Origin: Rostrohypoxylon terebratum
Taxonomy: Eukaryota; Ascomycota; Sordariomycetes; Xylariales; Hypoxylaceae
Length of the DNA: 64,000 nt
Direction: 5' to 3'
NCBI GenBank assembly: GCA_022497145.1
Contig: MU385894.1
Coordinates: 62,001-126,000, forward strand
Part shown: positions 22,682-33,396 of the stretch, one piece after another
Numbering within the stretch: position 1 is the stretch's first letter
Layout: each line of letters opens with the position of its first letter
Notes under the pieces: model-generated
Database searches by the model: none
Told to the model about the DNA's origin: nothing
The model's input: only the letters and a program-made list of their open reading frames with translations
Program-made: the position numbers and the translations under genes

Positions 22682-24574
22682 ATGTCCATTCCAAGATGTT
22701 CGAGAGACCTGTTGGGTATCTCTCGCCAATTGACCCGACAATGCTCACGACGCCCCCATCGACCCCTTCGTCTCCCTGCTCGCACAATCGCGTCTTACAC
22801 AGCACCGTACCAGGCAAATGCCATATCCGTAATACAAAGTACTGTCGACTCGACATCAGACGAGTTCAAGGAAAATGAGAGGCTCATGACAGAGGCCATG
22901 AACCGTTTGGAGCTGCTTACCAGAGCAGCTCAACAGGGTGGCCCCGCCAAAGCTAGGGATAAACACATTGCGAGGAAAAAGATGCTACCAAGAGACCGAG
23001 TGACGGCTTTGGTAGACCCCGGAACAACGTTCATGGAGCTGTCTCCTTTGGCAGGCCACGAACTCTACCCCGAAGCAGATGTGCCCGCGGGAGGAATCAT
23101 TACCGGAGTTGGGGTTGTTGAAGGCGTCACGTGCGTGATAGTAGCCAACGACAGCACGGTAAAAGGAGGCACCTACTACCCTATTACTGTAAAGAAGCAT
23201 TTAAGAGCTCAAGAAGTTGCTCAGGAGAACAAACTACCGTAAGTTGAGCTACACACTATGACAGGCAACAGGATAGGGCAAGTCTATTAAGATATACTTT
23301 CTAACATGATGGTAAAATAGTTGCATATACTTGGTAGATTCAGGAGGCGCCAATCTTCCTCATCAGTCAGATGTGTTCCCAGACCGCGACCATTTCGGTC
23401 GTATTTTCTACAATCAGGCGAGGATGAGCTCTCAAGGGATCCCTCAAATCTCCGTCGTCATGGGATTGTGCACGGCAGGTGGAGCTTACGTTCCTGCTAT
23501 GAGCGACGAGAACATAATAGTAGAGGGACAAGGACACATCTTCTTAGCTGGTCCGCCTCTGGTTAAAGCAGCTACCGGAGAAGAGGTGTCAGCCGAAGAG
23601 CTAGGCGGCGGTGCAATGCATACCTCAGTATCTGGCGTCTCCGACTACCTAGCTGTAGACGATGCACACGCGATCGTGTTGGCGAGAAGATGCATTAGCA
23701 ACTTGAACTGGCCGCAAAAGAATACCCCTCCCTCCACAAGTTATTCCGAGCCTCTGTACCCCTCTTCAGAACTATTAGGTATAGCATCGACAAATCTTCG
23801 CAAGCCACTCCAAATTTACGAAGTCATCGCTCGAATCGTTGACGGCTCGCACTTCTCCGAGTTCAAGCGAGACTACGGATCGACGCTGGTCACCGGTTTT
23901 GGCAGTATATACGGGCAGCGCGTCGGTATCGTAGCTAACAACGGTATACTCTTCGGCACCTCCGCCCAAAAGGGAGCTCACTTCATCGAACTCTGTGCAC
24001 AGCGCGGTATCCCGCTTGTCTTTCTGCAGAACATCGCGGGGTTCATGGTAGGAGCGCAAGCAGAGCGTGACGGTATCGCGAAGCACGGCGCGAAACTTGT
24101 CACGGCCGTGGCCTGTGCCGATGTGCCCAAGTTCACGGTGGTGGTCGGCGGTAGCTACGGCGCGGGAAACTACGGCATGTGCGGTCGCGCCTACGGGCCT
24201 AGATTCCTCTGGATGTGGCCGAATGCTAGGATCGGCGTCATGGGCGGAGAGCAGCTGGCTAGCGTTATGGAGACGGTGGGCCAGAAGGCGGATCCCGAGT
24301 TGAGGGATAGAATCGAGAGGGAGAGTGACGCCGTGTACTCTTCCGCTAGGTTGTGGGTAAGTTACCTACTCGACTCCGTTTATTATCTCGTATTGCCTCG
24401 TTGTTGTTGTTTTTTTGGTGTTGAATGCTAACTTTACCCCTCTCGCTGTAGGACGACGGCGTCATACCCCCACAGCATACGAGGCGCTACCTCGGACTAG
24501 GACTGAGAGCCGCCCTGTCGGGTCGGAATGATGTCCAGCCCGGTGATACCAGATTTGGGGTCTTCCGGATGTAG
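22682..24574 (+). CDS. mccB: Methylcrotonyl-CoA carboxylase beta subunit, mitochondrial
   Basis: Three exons, 22682-23238, 23321-24356 and 24452-24574, give 571 residues; introns are 82 and 95 nt with GTAAGT donors and CTAAC branch points. It is the non-biotin, carboxyltransferase subunit of MCC, which carboxylates 3-methylcrotonyl-CoA to 3-methylglutaconyl-CoA in leucine degradation. The N-terminal ~40 residues are Arg/Ser-rich and lack acids (presequence). The carboxyltransferase body is complete: ARDKHIARKKMLPRDR, VDSGGANLPHQSDVFPD, VMGLCTAGGAYVPAMSDE, the second half with LFLQNIAGFMVG-like and VGGSYGAGNYGMCGRAYGPR motifs, and ARIGVMGGEQLASV. The C terminus DDGVIPPQHTRRYLGL is the usual conserved end, which confirms exon 3. 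The biotin-carrying alpha subunit needed for activity is not encoded next to it. Confidence 0.95.
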
Positions 24575-26220
24575 CACCTCGCACCCGACGGATGGACCCT
24601 GCTTTCAATCTATCTATGACTCGATCTGGCTACGCCGAAGGTTGCCCTACCAGTTTGCCTAATTTTCGATCATGCAACTTCCCTCCTACGCCGGTGTAAC
24701 GGGTGACGTTACAAGCGAGTTTACGGTTCACCTAGGTGCTGTGCCCGACTAGCTGGGAAGCGGTGAGAAATATGAGGAGGCGTGGTTTTTTTTTACAAGT
24801 CATGGATTGGACTTGACCGCCACGTCCTGTCTGTAGCGTACCCCCTGGATACGAATAGGTGCGATCCGCCCAATGGCTACGCTCCCGCTGGCGGATTATG
24901 TGATCTCGTCAGGGTTCGTCCATGTAAGAAGACGGAAAGGGATTTGCGGATTGGAAGCTTCGGCCAATAAGTTAGAGGTATAGAGGTTCTTATCAAAATT
25001 TGAATGGACATCGACGATCGTTTCGATATAATTTTTTTTCCTTTGCTCACTCAATGCAACGGCGGTGACTCAGAGGGGTAGCGAGGGGGGTCGTTGACGA
25101 CAGCAACACAGCGATGACATCTCCCCACATGATTGCGAGCTATTGAACGGGCGGGACAAACTGTCGGTTATGGAGATCAGACGCCTTCCCTAGCTTTCCT
25201 GCTCGGTACACAGAGATATGAGATGGGATGGCACAGCAGCATGTGCATAGCCGTCAAACGCCGGCTGGTCCAACGCAGTGTACCCGTTCCTTTTGCTACT
25301 CATCACCAACCGGGTCCGTCGGATTCATGAGTGAGGCGTCGAGAGAGGACAAGAAATGGAACCAAATTCCATCGATGAGTCGGCGACGCCGCTGCATTTG
25401 TAAGTGTCATGGCCATGTGAGGGATCTTTGCCGCTATTGCCTTACACGTGTACTCGATGTGATAGTGTGATAGTAGTAGTTGAAACACCCATTGCTGACG
25501 TCTACGGCTCTTCGCGTTCACGATGTATTGTACCTGCAAGGATCACGGGCACTGTATAGGTATCTACCTACATATCCATGGATGCCTTGTATTTGTTGGA
25601 ACTTGGAAGTATACTCCCAGATTGTGCACTAGGAAGGTGTAATTCTAGGTGCCTTACCTATGGATGTGAAAATTCATTTACCTAGTTCCGTTACACATGT
25701 CACACAGAGCTCCGAACGTGGGGTTGGTGGATCCTCTCCCGCATGCTTGGGGTTTAGAGGTAGATACATGGATGTACCCTACCTGCCTACATCCATATTA
25801 CCTAGTAGTAGTCTAGTACTACAGCATACCTACTACGGTCTACCTAGTACATACTAGGTAGCAGTCAATGTAGGTACTGGCTACGACACCATAGATAGAT
25901 GTAGTGTATGTACAAGACCTACCTACCTAGTACCTTAGACCTAGTATGTACTTCCTAGAATAGCACTCTAGCGACCTACATTCCCATCCCTTCACCACTG
26001 TATTTCTGTATGCTGCATCTGTGGGTTAGGTCGGCAAGCGGAAGACATGTCATATCGCATCTACCAATACCTATCTTACCTGCCTGTTACCTAGTTACTG
26101 TATAGGTATTGGTATACTATCGTGCCACTCGACACTTCTCACATGAAGCGGGAGTGTAGCGGTATGCAGTGTAAGCTGACCTAGAGCCCGTAACAGTACC
26201 TAGACGAGCGAGCGAATAGA

Positions 26221-26240
26221 CGGGCGGGCGGGCGGGCGGC
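26221..26240. repeat. (GGGC)n microsatellite
   Basis: Four to five GGGC units follow one another in an otherwise AT-balanced spacer. It could adopt a G-quadruplex on the plus strand. No neighbouring gene start is close enough to suggest a role. Confidence 0.8.
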
Positions 26241-27704
26241 GAGAGCGCAAAATTCGAGATTTCGTTCTCAGATTCCTATAGAACCTCGAATCAACACCCC
26301 ATATCACCTATCTCACCTGTCAGCCTGTCTCGCGCGCATAGGACTCTGGCTTTGCTAGTGTAACGTTTTGGAGATGACATAAAACCCGACTTGGCCCTGG
26401 ATAGGCGGACGAGATCGATCCTGACGGACTAGGAACCCGCTTAGGGTAGGTAGCCTCGAATCTTAGCCACGGTCAGGGCGGTAGGATTCCCGCTTCATTG
26501 GCCCCCACGATTGCAAAGGGACGAACTAGAGAGATCTCCAGCTAGGTAGGCAGGGTAGGGTAGGGTACAGCACTTCATAGATTAGAGATCTTACCTCAGT
26601 TGGGAAGAGTGAGAAAAAATAAATAAATAAAAATACAAGGGTTAAAAGAAAAGAAAAGAAATTTAAAAGAAAAATCAACGAAGATTTCGCTTTTTCTATA
26701 ATTTCTATTCGATGACGCTGCCAATGACTGGGCCCGTACGGCGTAACTGGAGATCTCCGATGTTCAGTCCTTGATTTTCTGTGATCCCGTGCCGTGTGCA
26801 TCATGTCGCTCTAACTTATGTGAGAAAGTAGCCCTAGGGCCTAGGTATTTTAACTTGGCTAAGTCACTAGGTATTAATACGTCACCGCAGGTCTTGGGTT
26901 TTCGCTCTCACCAACTACCCAAGCTGCCGAGTCTGCGAGTACGCAATTGCTCGTCGCCTTGGAGCATCTTCGCCATATGGCCGCTAGGTTACCGGTACGT
27001 AGGTACAATGTTTAAAGGAACGACCGGTAAAGGGACGATCGGAGTATCCGGACTCCGCATTGGGTAAGTAAATAGCGAACACAGTGCAACACCTTGTGAC
27101 GACGGAGAAGAATACGGATGATGTGGGTCGAAGTAGGTAGATATCCGACAATATACCAGCCTAGAAACGGAAATGTCTTGCTTCCAGTGAATCTGTTAAT
27201 CTGTTCTACCCCATACTTACCGGTTTACATCCCTTAGGACCTTAGGACCTAGGACCTAGGACCTAGGTACTAGGTATGTAGATTCTAGAAAGCATGAATG
27301 GAACGTGTCATTAATAATCAGTGGCCATGTCGCGTCTCGCGTCTCTAGCTCAATTATGTAATTATTCATTAATGATTAGGTATTATTATCAGGTATTTCG
27401 TCATATGATCTCTTTCGTATATTGGTGAGGTGAAGTAATGCGTACGTGCGCAACGTGGGTTGCCCATTCATCGGTCAGCGCTTCAAATCGACTTGACGTG
27501 GAGACGTGGAGACGTGGACCGTCGACATCACGTTGCGCGGCTCCGAGCTAGGGTAGGTCCGTTTCTTCTAGGATTCGTTTGGTACCTTACGTGCCTGGTC
27601 CTCTTTTCTTCGACCGGGAAAAGTGTGCCCTTGCCCTGTTCCTATCCGGTGAACACATTCGGGAGGCTGCATCAAGAGTTGTGGACGCCGTAGTGCGTGG
27701 GGGG

Positions 27705-27730
27705 TTAAGACTTAAGACTTAAGACTTAAG
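27705..27730. repeat. TTAAGAC 7-bp tandem repeat
   Basis: Nearly four perfect TTAAGAC units. The last copy runs into a TAAGTACCTA motif of the kind scattered through the spacers. Confidence 0.8.
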
Positions 27731-29308
27731 TACCTACAGCATGGTCCTACGCAAGTATGGATTTGATGCGTCGACTTCTTTTAGTTCTCGAAGGCCTTGG
27801 CACTTGGCGCTTTAGGTAGGTACCTATACTTTAAGTCCTCTCAGTCTCGAATCTCGATGCCAATCGTGGCTGGTATTGGTACCTAGGTCCTAGGTAAGTA
27901 GTATGTATGTATGACATTGTATGTATCATATCAATTTCGAAAAGCACGGCGCCATATTCTCGGGATGCGACAAGGTCTTGGTGCGGACGGACGTATCGTA
28001 TCCATACAACTAAATTCCGGGAGTGAAGAGTTCGATATTACTAATTCCAATCCTATTATGCTGAGGATCGTCAATCCCTGTGCCCATGTGACCTCGTTCT
28101 TTTGTTCTTGGTCTTAATTTCCTCTTCCTCTTATTATTTTTCACCTATCAAAGTTTGCCCTTACCCTCTCTTTACCCTTTGGTACTATGTCGAGTCAAGA
28201 CCGTCGGGTCGTTCGGGTTATGTGGGGGATATCGGTGAAATAGATCCCTTGTTCCTTCGGCCTGGATTCGGTGCGAGATTTGAAAAGAGCGACATTGGCT
28301 ACGTAACCTGCCATGCCATGCCACGAATTATCTTGCCTTGCTACCTACCTAGGTGAGGCAGCCTGGGTACGCCTTGGAAAATCGAGACGGTGGCGACCGG
28401 TGTAGGATGGAAGAAAGGAAGATTTCTAGACCCGGCAGGTCAATTAATTTTATCCTTGCAAGACTATGTTCTTGAATTTTTTTTCCCCACGTTTTCCATC
28501 GGTTTGCGGCGGCACTCCGCCCTTGCAGCCAGCCTCGTTAGCCAATATTGGTTGATAAATTGGTGTACATTTGTATACGACCTAGGGTCCATTAGTCCTT
28601 TGATCTTCTGACCTGAACACCCTGCTTTTTTCTCCCACAGGGATTCTGGATTGCGCAAGGGTTTTGGGAAATGGAGCTGAACTAATAAAGGGTAGTTAGG
28701 TATGTATATATGGAGAAAAAAGGAAACCCCTCGGACGACCTGCCATTGCTAGCATTCTACCTGCTGATAAGGAGAGGTGAACGACGAGGGAAAATCTCTT
28801 GTCTGAGCAATGCGCTTAACTGCTCTCCCCCGATTTTCGCGTTTGTCCGCGTATCGTCCCAGAAACCAACGGCGCTGCTCGTTTTCCTCTTAGCTGCGCA
28901 AGCAATATTCGATGAAGTAAGTTCAGAAAGAAGCGCAGTCACATGCAATGAGGATCCGTCCGACCAAATGACCTGAGTATGAACATTTCTTTCAGTGACA
29001 TATACACTTTCAGTATTCCGTTGCTACACTCAATCCGGGTAACTTAAAGTTAAAAAAAAAAGAAATCCCCAGCGCTGACTTGGATGATATTTGATGTAAC
29101 GCCGGCGCAATGCATCGTATGTGAATGCCAATGCTTCTGTACAACCCCTAGTCATCTCCCTTTTATGCCCCGCAATAATGCTTCAAAGAAACGCGATTCA
29201 GGTGTAAATATATACTCGTGCCCAAGTATTTTTCTAGGCCCGCTGTATTCATCCTGTATATTTTTGAACAAATAACTGTGAAATGTTGAATTTGTGTAAC
29301 AGCGAGTC

Positions 29309-30900
29309 TCACCGACGAGGTTTCTTCTCGCCTCGCCGCTCGAGTAGGAGGGTAAGTTGACTTTTAGTTCGACCAAGTGGCACTGTCGGTGCTGTACTTG
29401 GTTGGGTGGGAGTAAATCGTGTGTCGCGTATGGATTTTCCAGATCTTCGGGAGCTAAGCTCGGCATCTTCTTCGTTTCCCTGCATTGCGCTCGCCATGGC
29501 CTCGGTAAGGGATGGAGTCTCGTCGAACTCGATGATGGTGCCTTGCACTGTTGTGTTAGAGACGGTGGTTGTGCTTGAGGATATTAGACTTTGGGGTGGC
29601 GGAAGGCCGTCCTGTGAGCTTCGACGCGAAGCGCCCACGTCTGACCTCGATCGAGTCATGACGGGAGGTGCTCTTGGGCGAGGTCGTTCTTGCGCGTCGC
29701 TTCGCCTATGAGCCGACCCACTTTGACTCGTTTTCGCAATCCTAGCATCGTCCACAGGCTCCTTTCTAACATTATTCACTGCGGTTACTGGCAGCTCCAA
29801 GTGATCAGCAGCTTCCTCATTTTCTGGTTGCCGTTTCGCGTTGCTACCTGGTTTCGATGTGCTAGGCTTATTAGACGATGGCCGAGCTGCAGGTCGTTTT
29901 CCCGCCGCCTTCGCACTTAGCTGTTCACTGTTCTCCTCCGCTGTTGTCAAAACCCCTCCCTTGCTCGGCTTCTCTGAAATCGTCGGTACTGGTGTTTGCG
30001 ATCCTGAGTTCTTTGAACTGGAAGAACTTCCATCTTTTGGCATGGCTTCGGCTCCACTGACAGCGCTAGAAGACTGAGAACTAATGCGCCGTGGCATGGC
30101 GGGTCTACGTCTAGAAGCTGTAGAAGCCACGATCTTTTTCTTCGGTGTTGTGTTGGTCGTCTTCTTTCTTTCCTCTTTGGCTGTCAAACTGGTAGAACCC
30201 TTGGAATCGCCACTATGATTCACCGCCGTACTTCCAGAAGAGCCAAGCTCTCCCTCTTTACCATCTTCGCCCTCCCCATCAGACCCTGGCGGCGATACAA
30301 ATCGAGCTGTAGGCCGCGGTCCAGAACTTGAAGGTCCTCTAGGCTTTTTCAAAATGGGATGTGGCTGCTTCGTAGATGTTGGGGTAGACTTCGTGGTCTT
30401 CGCCTGGCCCTTTGATCTAGGTTCAGAAGGGCCCCCCACCGATGTCTCAGGGGTAGCTTGGACTTTAGTAGCCGAGGGTTCAAGCCTAGGAGGTGAAGGC
30501 TTTAGGGTTAATGGTCAGTAAGTATTACTACCTTGCGTCAAAAAACTTACTGGCTCGTATCGATTTGGAGGCCCTCGTAGTTTAACGAAGCTTTCCTCCT
30601 CGGATATACTTTTGAAGAGTCGTGCAATAACCGTTCCAGAAAGATAGCGACGATCGCCACCTAAGACACGAGTCCAAAAATTCTCAAGCCGTCTCGCGGT
30701 AGGATCGACAAGTTCACGAGATGTCGTGCTGAACACTGCAATGCAGTTAGTAACAATCACACTGGGCGTGATGAGGAGTTATCTTGACCATGACACGCGG
30801 CATGTATCTGTTCTAGTGGAACAATGTCGTACTTGGCTATTTCCGCGTAAATATCGTTTCTATTGAACACGATGCCCTTAGGCAATATCATGTCCGTCAT
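29309..30900 (-). CDS. Conserved fungal protein of unknown function, Ser/Lys-rich
   Basis: Three exons, complement of 30789-30900, 30551-30735 and 29309-30499, give 495 residues; introns are 53 and 51 nt (donors GTCAAG and GTAAGT). The first ~100 residues form one conserved block: MILPKGIVFNRNDIYAEIAKYD, then FSTTSRELVDPTARRLENFW and GGDRRYLSGTVIARLF. The RRLENFW element resembles the RLEN-x-W motif of fungal proteins annotated with an AreA GATA-like (DUF1752) domain, but this is a weak match. After PHPILKKPRGPSSSGPRPTARFVSP comes a long disordered, Ser/Thr/Lys/Pro-rich region with basic KKK and RKR-like clusters, suggesting a nuclear protein. It ends in GRTKSQLTLLLER, which I believe recurs in homologues. 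The start at 30900 is the first ATG; the frame is open a little further upstream without an ATG. Function not assigned. Confidence 0.82.
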
Positions 30901-33257
30901 CTTGATCGGATATGGCTGGATGGAGTGTCGTCGACCTGGAAGCCCACGGCAAATGTGAGCTTCCGGTAGCGACAAATATTAGAAATATCGCGATCTGTAG
31001 TCCTTCGGACCCTGTAATTCATAGTTGGCACGTCAGAAGCTCATACAGTAGGGCTGATCCGATCGCCTCATCAGCTTGGAGCCGCCGTGGTGGTTACCGC
31101 CAATGCTTGCCAAGCTATTCCTTGCTGAGATTTCAGCTTGTCCGAGGATGGATACTGCTCCACACAAATGGTCTCACTCTAATGCATCGAGTAGCCTAGC
31201 ACAGCAAGCCTTTTTTCTGGGCCTCTTAGAGGGCGGCCGGCAGCCAGCAAACACGTTGGAATCCTAGTGGAATGCCGAGACACGAAAATAGTAGGCGGGA
31301 TCTGGTCATCTGTTTGCGTGTCCGAGGTAACACACTAAAAGCTCTGGGCTACGAGCAATTGGATATCGGAAGGTCCAGGTCCTTCTGCGCCAACTAGGTA
31401 GGTAGCTGGCTGGTAGACGTGGAATTAGTCGACGAGATGAGCCGTTGAGATCAAAACGTAACTGTAGAGTAGCTACATTGGTGAGAGAGGGTTGAATATG
31501 CAAACGGACTGAGAAGATTTGTCGGGGTAAGTTTTCACTCGTGTCTAGACAAACTAGATCTAGATGCCAGCACCAAGAAGGGATATTCGATTCCCGGAAA
31601 ATAAGTCAACGACTACTAGGTAGATGATAAAGAGAATAAAAGATACAAGTTAGTTGTTATGGATTATTTAGAATAGATGATTAGTAGACCGTGAATGGAC
31701 AGGATCTATTATCTGAGGTTCAAGAATATGGTAAATTTGGTGAAGGTGTTTTTGGTGAAGGAATAAGTATGAGGCGTTGTAGTTGTTGTAGTTAAGTTAC
31801 CTACGTAGTAGGTAGTTATGTAGAGAGAAGACGGGACGTAGACGGGATGTGATTTGAGCTTGTGGTAGACGAAAAGAGGAAGTACTAGTCTGGTAGTCCA
31901 AGATTTCACAAGCTTTGGTGGGAAAATTACCTAGCTTAAGGTACAATACATTCAGATTAGTAGGGTGCTAGGGTCAGGTGTGTACCTATCGATGTACCTG
32001 CCTCTCAAAGGATGGATGGTAAACGGAATCAATGGCAATGGCAACTTTGAATGATACTAGGTAATACACCTAAGAGGTATGTACATATACATGACCCTAT
32101 TACGGCTTGGTCTTGCCCTTTTGCTTGATGGATTATTTTTTTTTTTAATTTTCCCTTTTACTACGGGCTATTACTGGGTACCTACAGGTATGTAGGTATG
32201 CACTACTAAATACTACTATGTAATACCTACCTAGTGGTATGGATGACGGTATTTCCCTTGTCTACATACTATGTAGTAAGAGTCTAAGTGACAGGTATAT
32301 ACATCAATTATCTAGGTACCTAGTAGGCATGGGTACCGTAAACCTTGCTCAGAAAGCAGGAACACCCACAAGAAAGTTTAGAAGCAACCTTGGAACCTAA
32401 GGTCCTAAGCTAAGCTAAGCTGCTGGGCAGCTGCTAGGCAACTAGGTACCTAGGACCTAGGTAATTAGATTTTAGCAGTTTCGGTAGAAAACAAACGCTA
32501 ACGGTTTAGGGTCTACGGTGGATACGACCCGCTAAAGATCAATGGACCCTAGTAAATAGGTACTACCTACAATACAATACCCACAATTAAGGTCTCACTC
32601 TCACTGAGTCACAAGGAAATGGGAGCTGGAGCCCTGGAGCCCTAGAGCTTTGGGGCAACTTGGACCCCGTAGGTGGGAAAGGTCACTGCGTCACTTGCGT
32701 CACTGCATCATCCTCGGCCTTTTTCTTCCTTCTTCAAGTTTTGATTCTCCATTCCATTCCACCATTATCTCCGTTTCTTCTTCCTATTGTCTATCACCTA
32801 GCAGCATGGCAGTACGGCTAACCCAACAAAGATTCATATTCATAGCTAGCCTCACATTAAACTGCTTAGTTTGAAAAACTCCAATCTCAATAAAAGTCAG
32901 CTTGCCCACCATTCAACACTTCAACACAATTAGTCGATTTTTAGACTGCTCCGGAAATTCGGGCAGTTTACTCATGACATGGTTTATCGCCGTCTGCATT
33001 AATCCTTGACTCTATTAAAGACTACCTAGTACTTGACTACTTTAAATCACCAGGAACACCATTAATATTAGTGGCAGACCGGTTTTGCGGAACCGGGTCG
33101 CGCGCACATATGGACAAAACTCTATTAGTCGACGAGGGAACTGAGCGCATCCCAAGATAAGAGAAAGTGAAGCATATGCAATAGGTATCTTTGACGTTGG
33201 CGAGCGGTGTTGAGTCGGGGTTCGACGTTTGATGGCTGACGGTTGATCGTAAGTACG

Positions 33258-33293
33258 ATTGGCATTGGCGTTGGCATTGGCGTTGGCATTGGC
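33258..33293. repeat. (ATTGGC/GTTGGC)6 hexamer array
   Basis: Six hexamers, four ATTGGC and two GTTGGC. This is the reverse complement of the GCCAAT arrays at 6601 and 11214. It is intergenic. Confidence 0.85.
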
Positions 33294-33351
33294 ATCATCG
33301 CCATAAGAAGGAATCCGTCCTTCCATCTCTGATCACTGTCAGAGACCCCGT

Positions 33352-33396
33352 TACGTTGCGTCGTGCTGCGTTGCGTTGCGTCGCGTTGCGTTGCGG
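33352..33396. repeat. TTGCG pentamer-rich repeat
   Basis: Imperfect tandem TTGCG/TCGCG units close to the preceding hexamer array. It is probably slippage-derived; no gene association is seen. Confidence 0.75.

Larger units (their letters stand above)
24575..29308. other. 4.7-kb gene-free, motif-rich region
   Basis: No gene is supported between MCC beta and the unknown minus-strand gene. The region is packed with TACCTA/TAGGTA/CCTAGG motifs, most densely at 25555-26110, 27235-27290 and 27815-27905. It also has a (GGGC)n run at 26221-26240, a TTAAGAC repeat at 27705-27730, and GAGACGTG repeats near 27497-27517. The open frames are short and repeat-derived. Confidence 0.55.
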
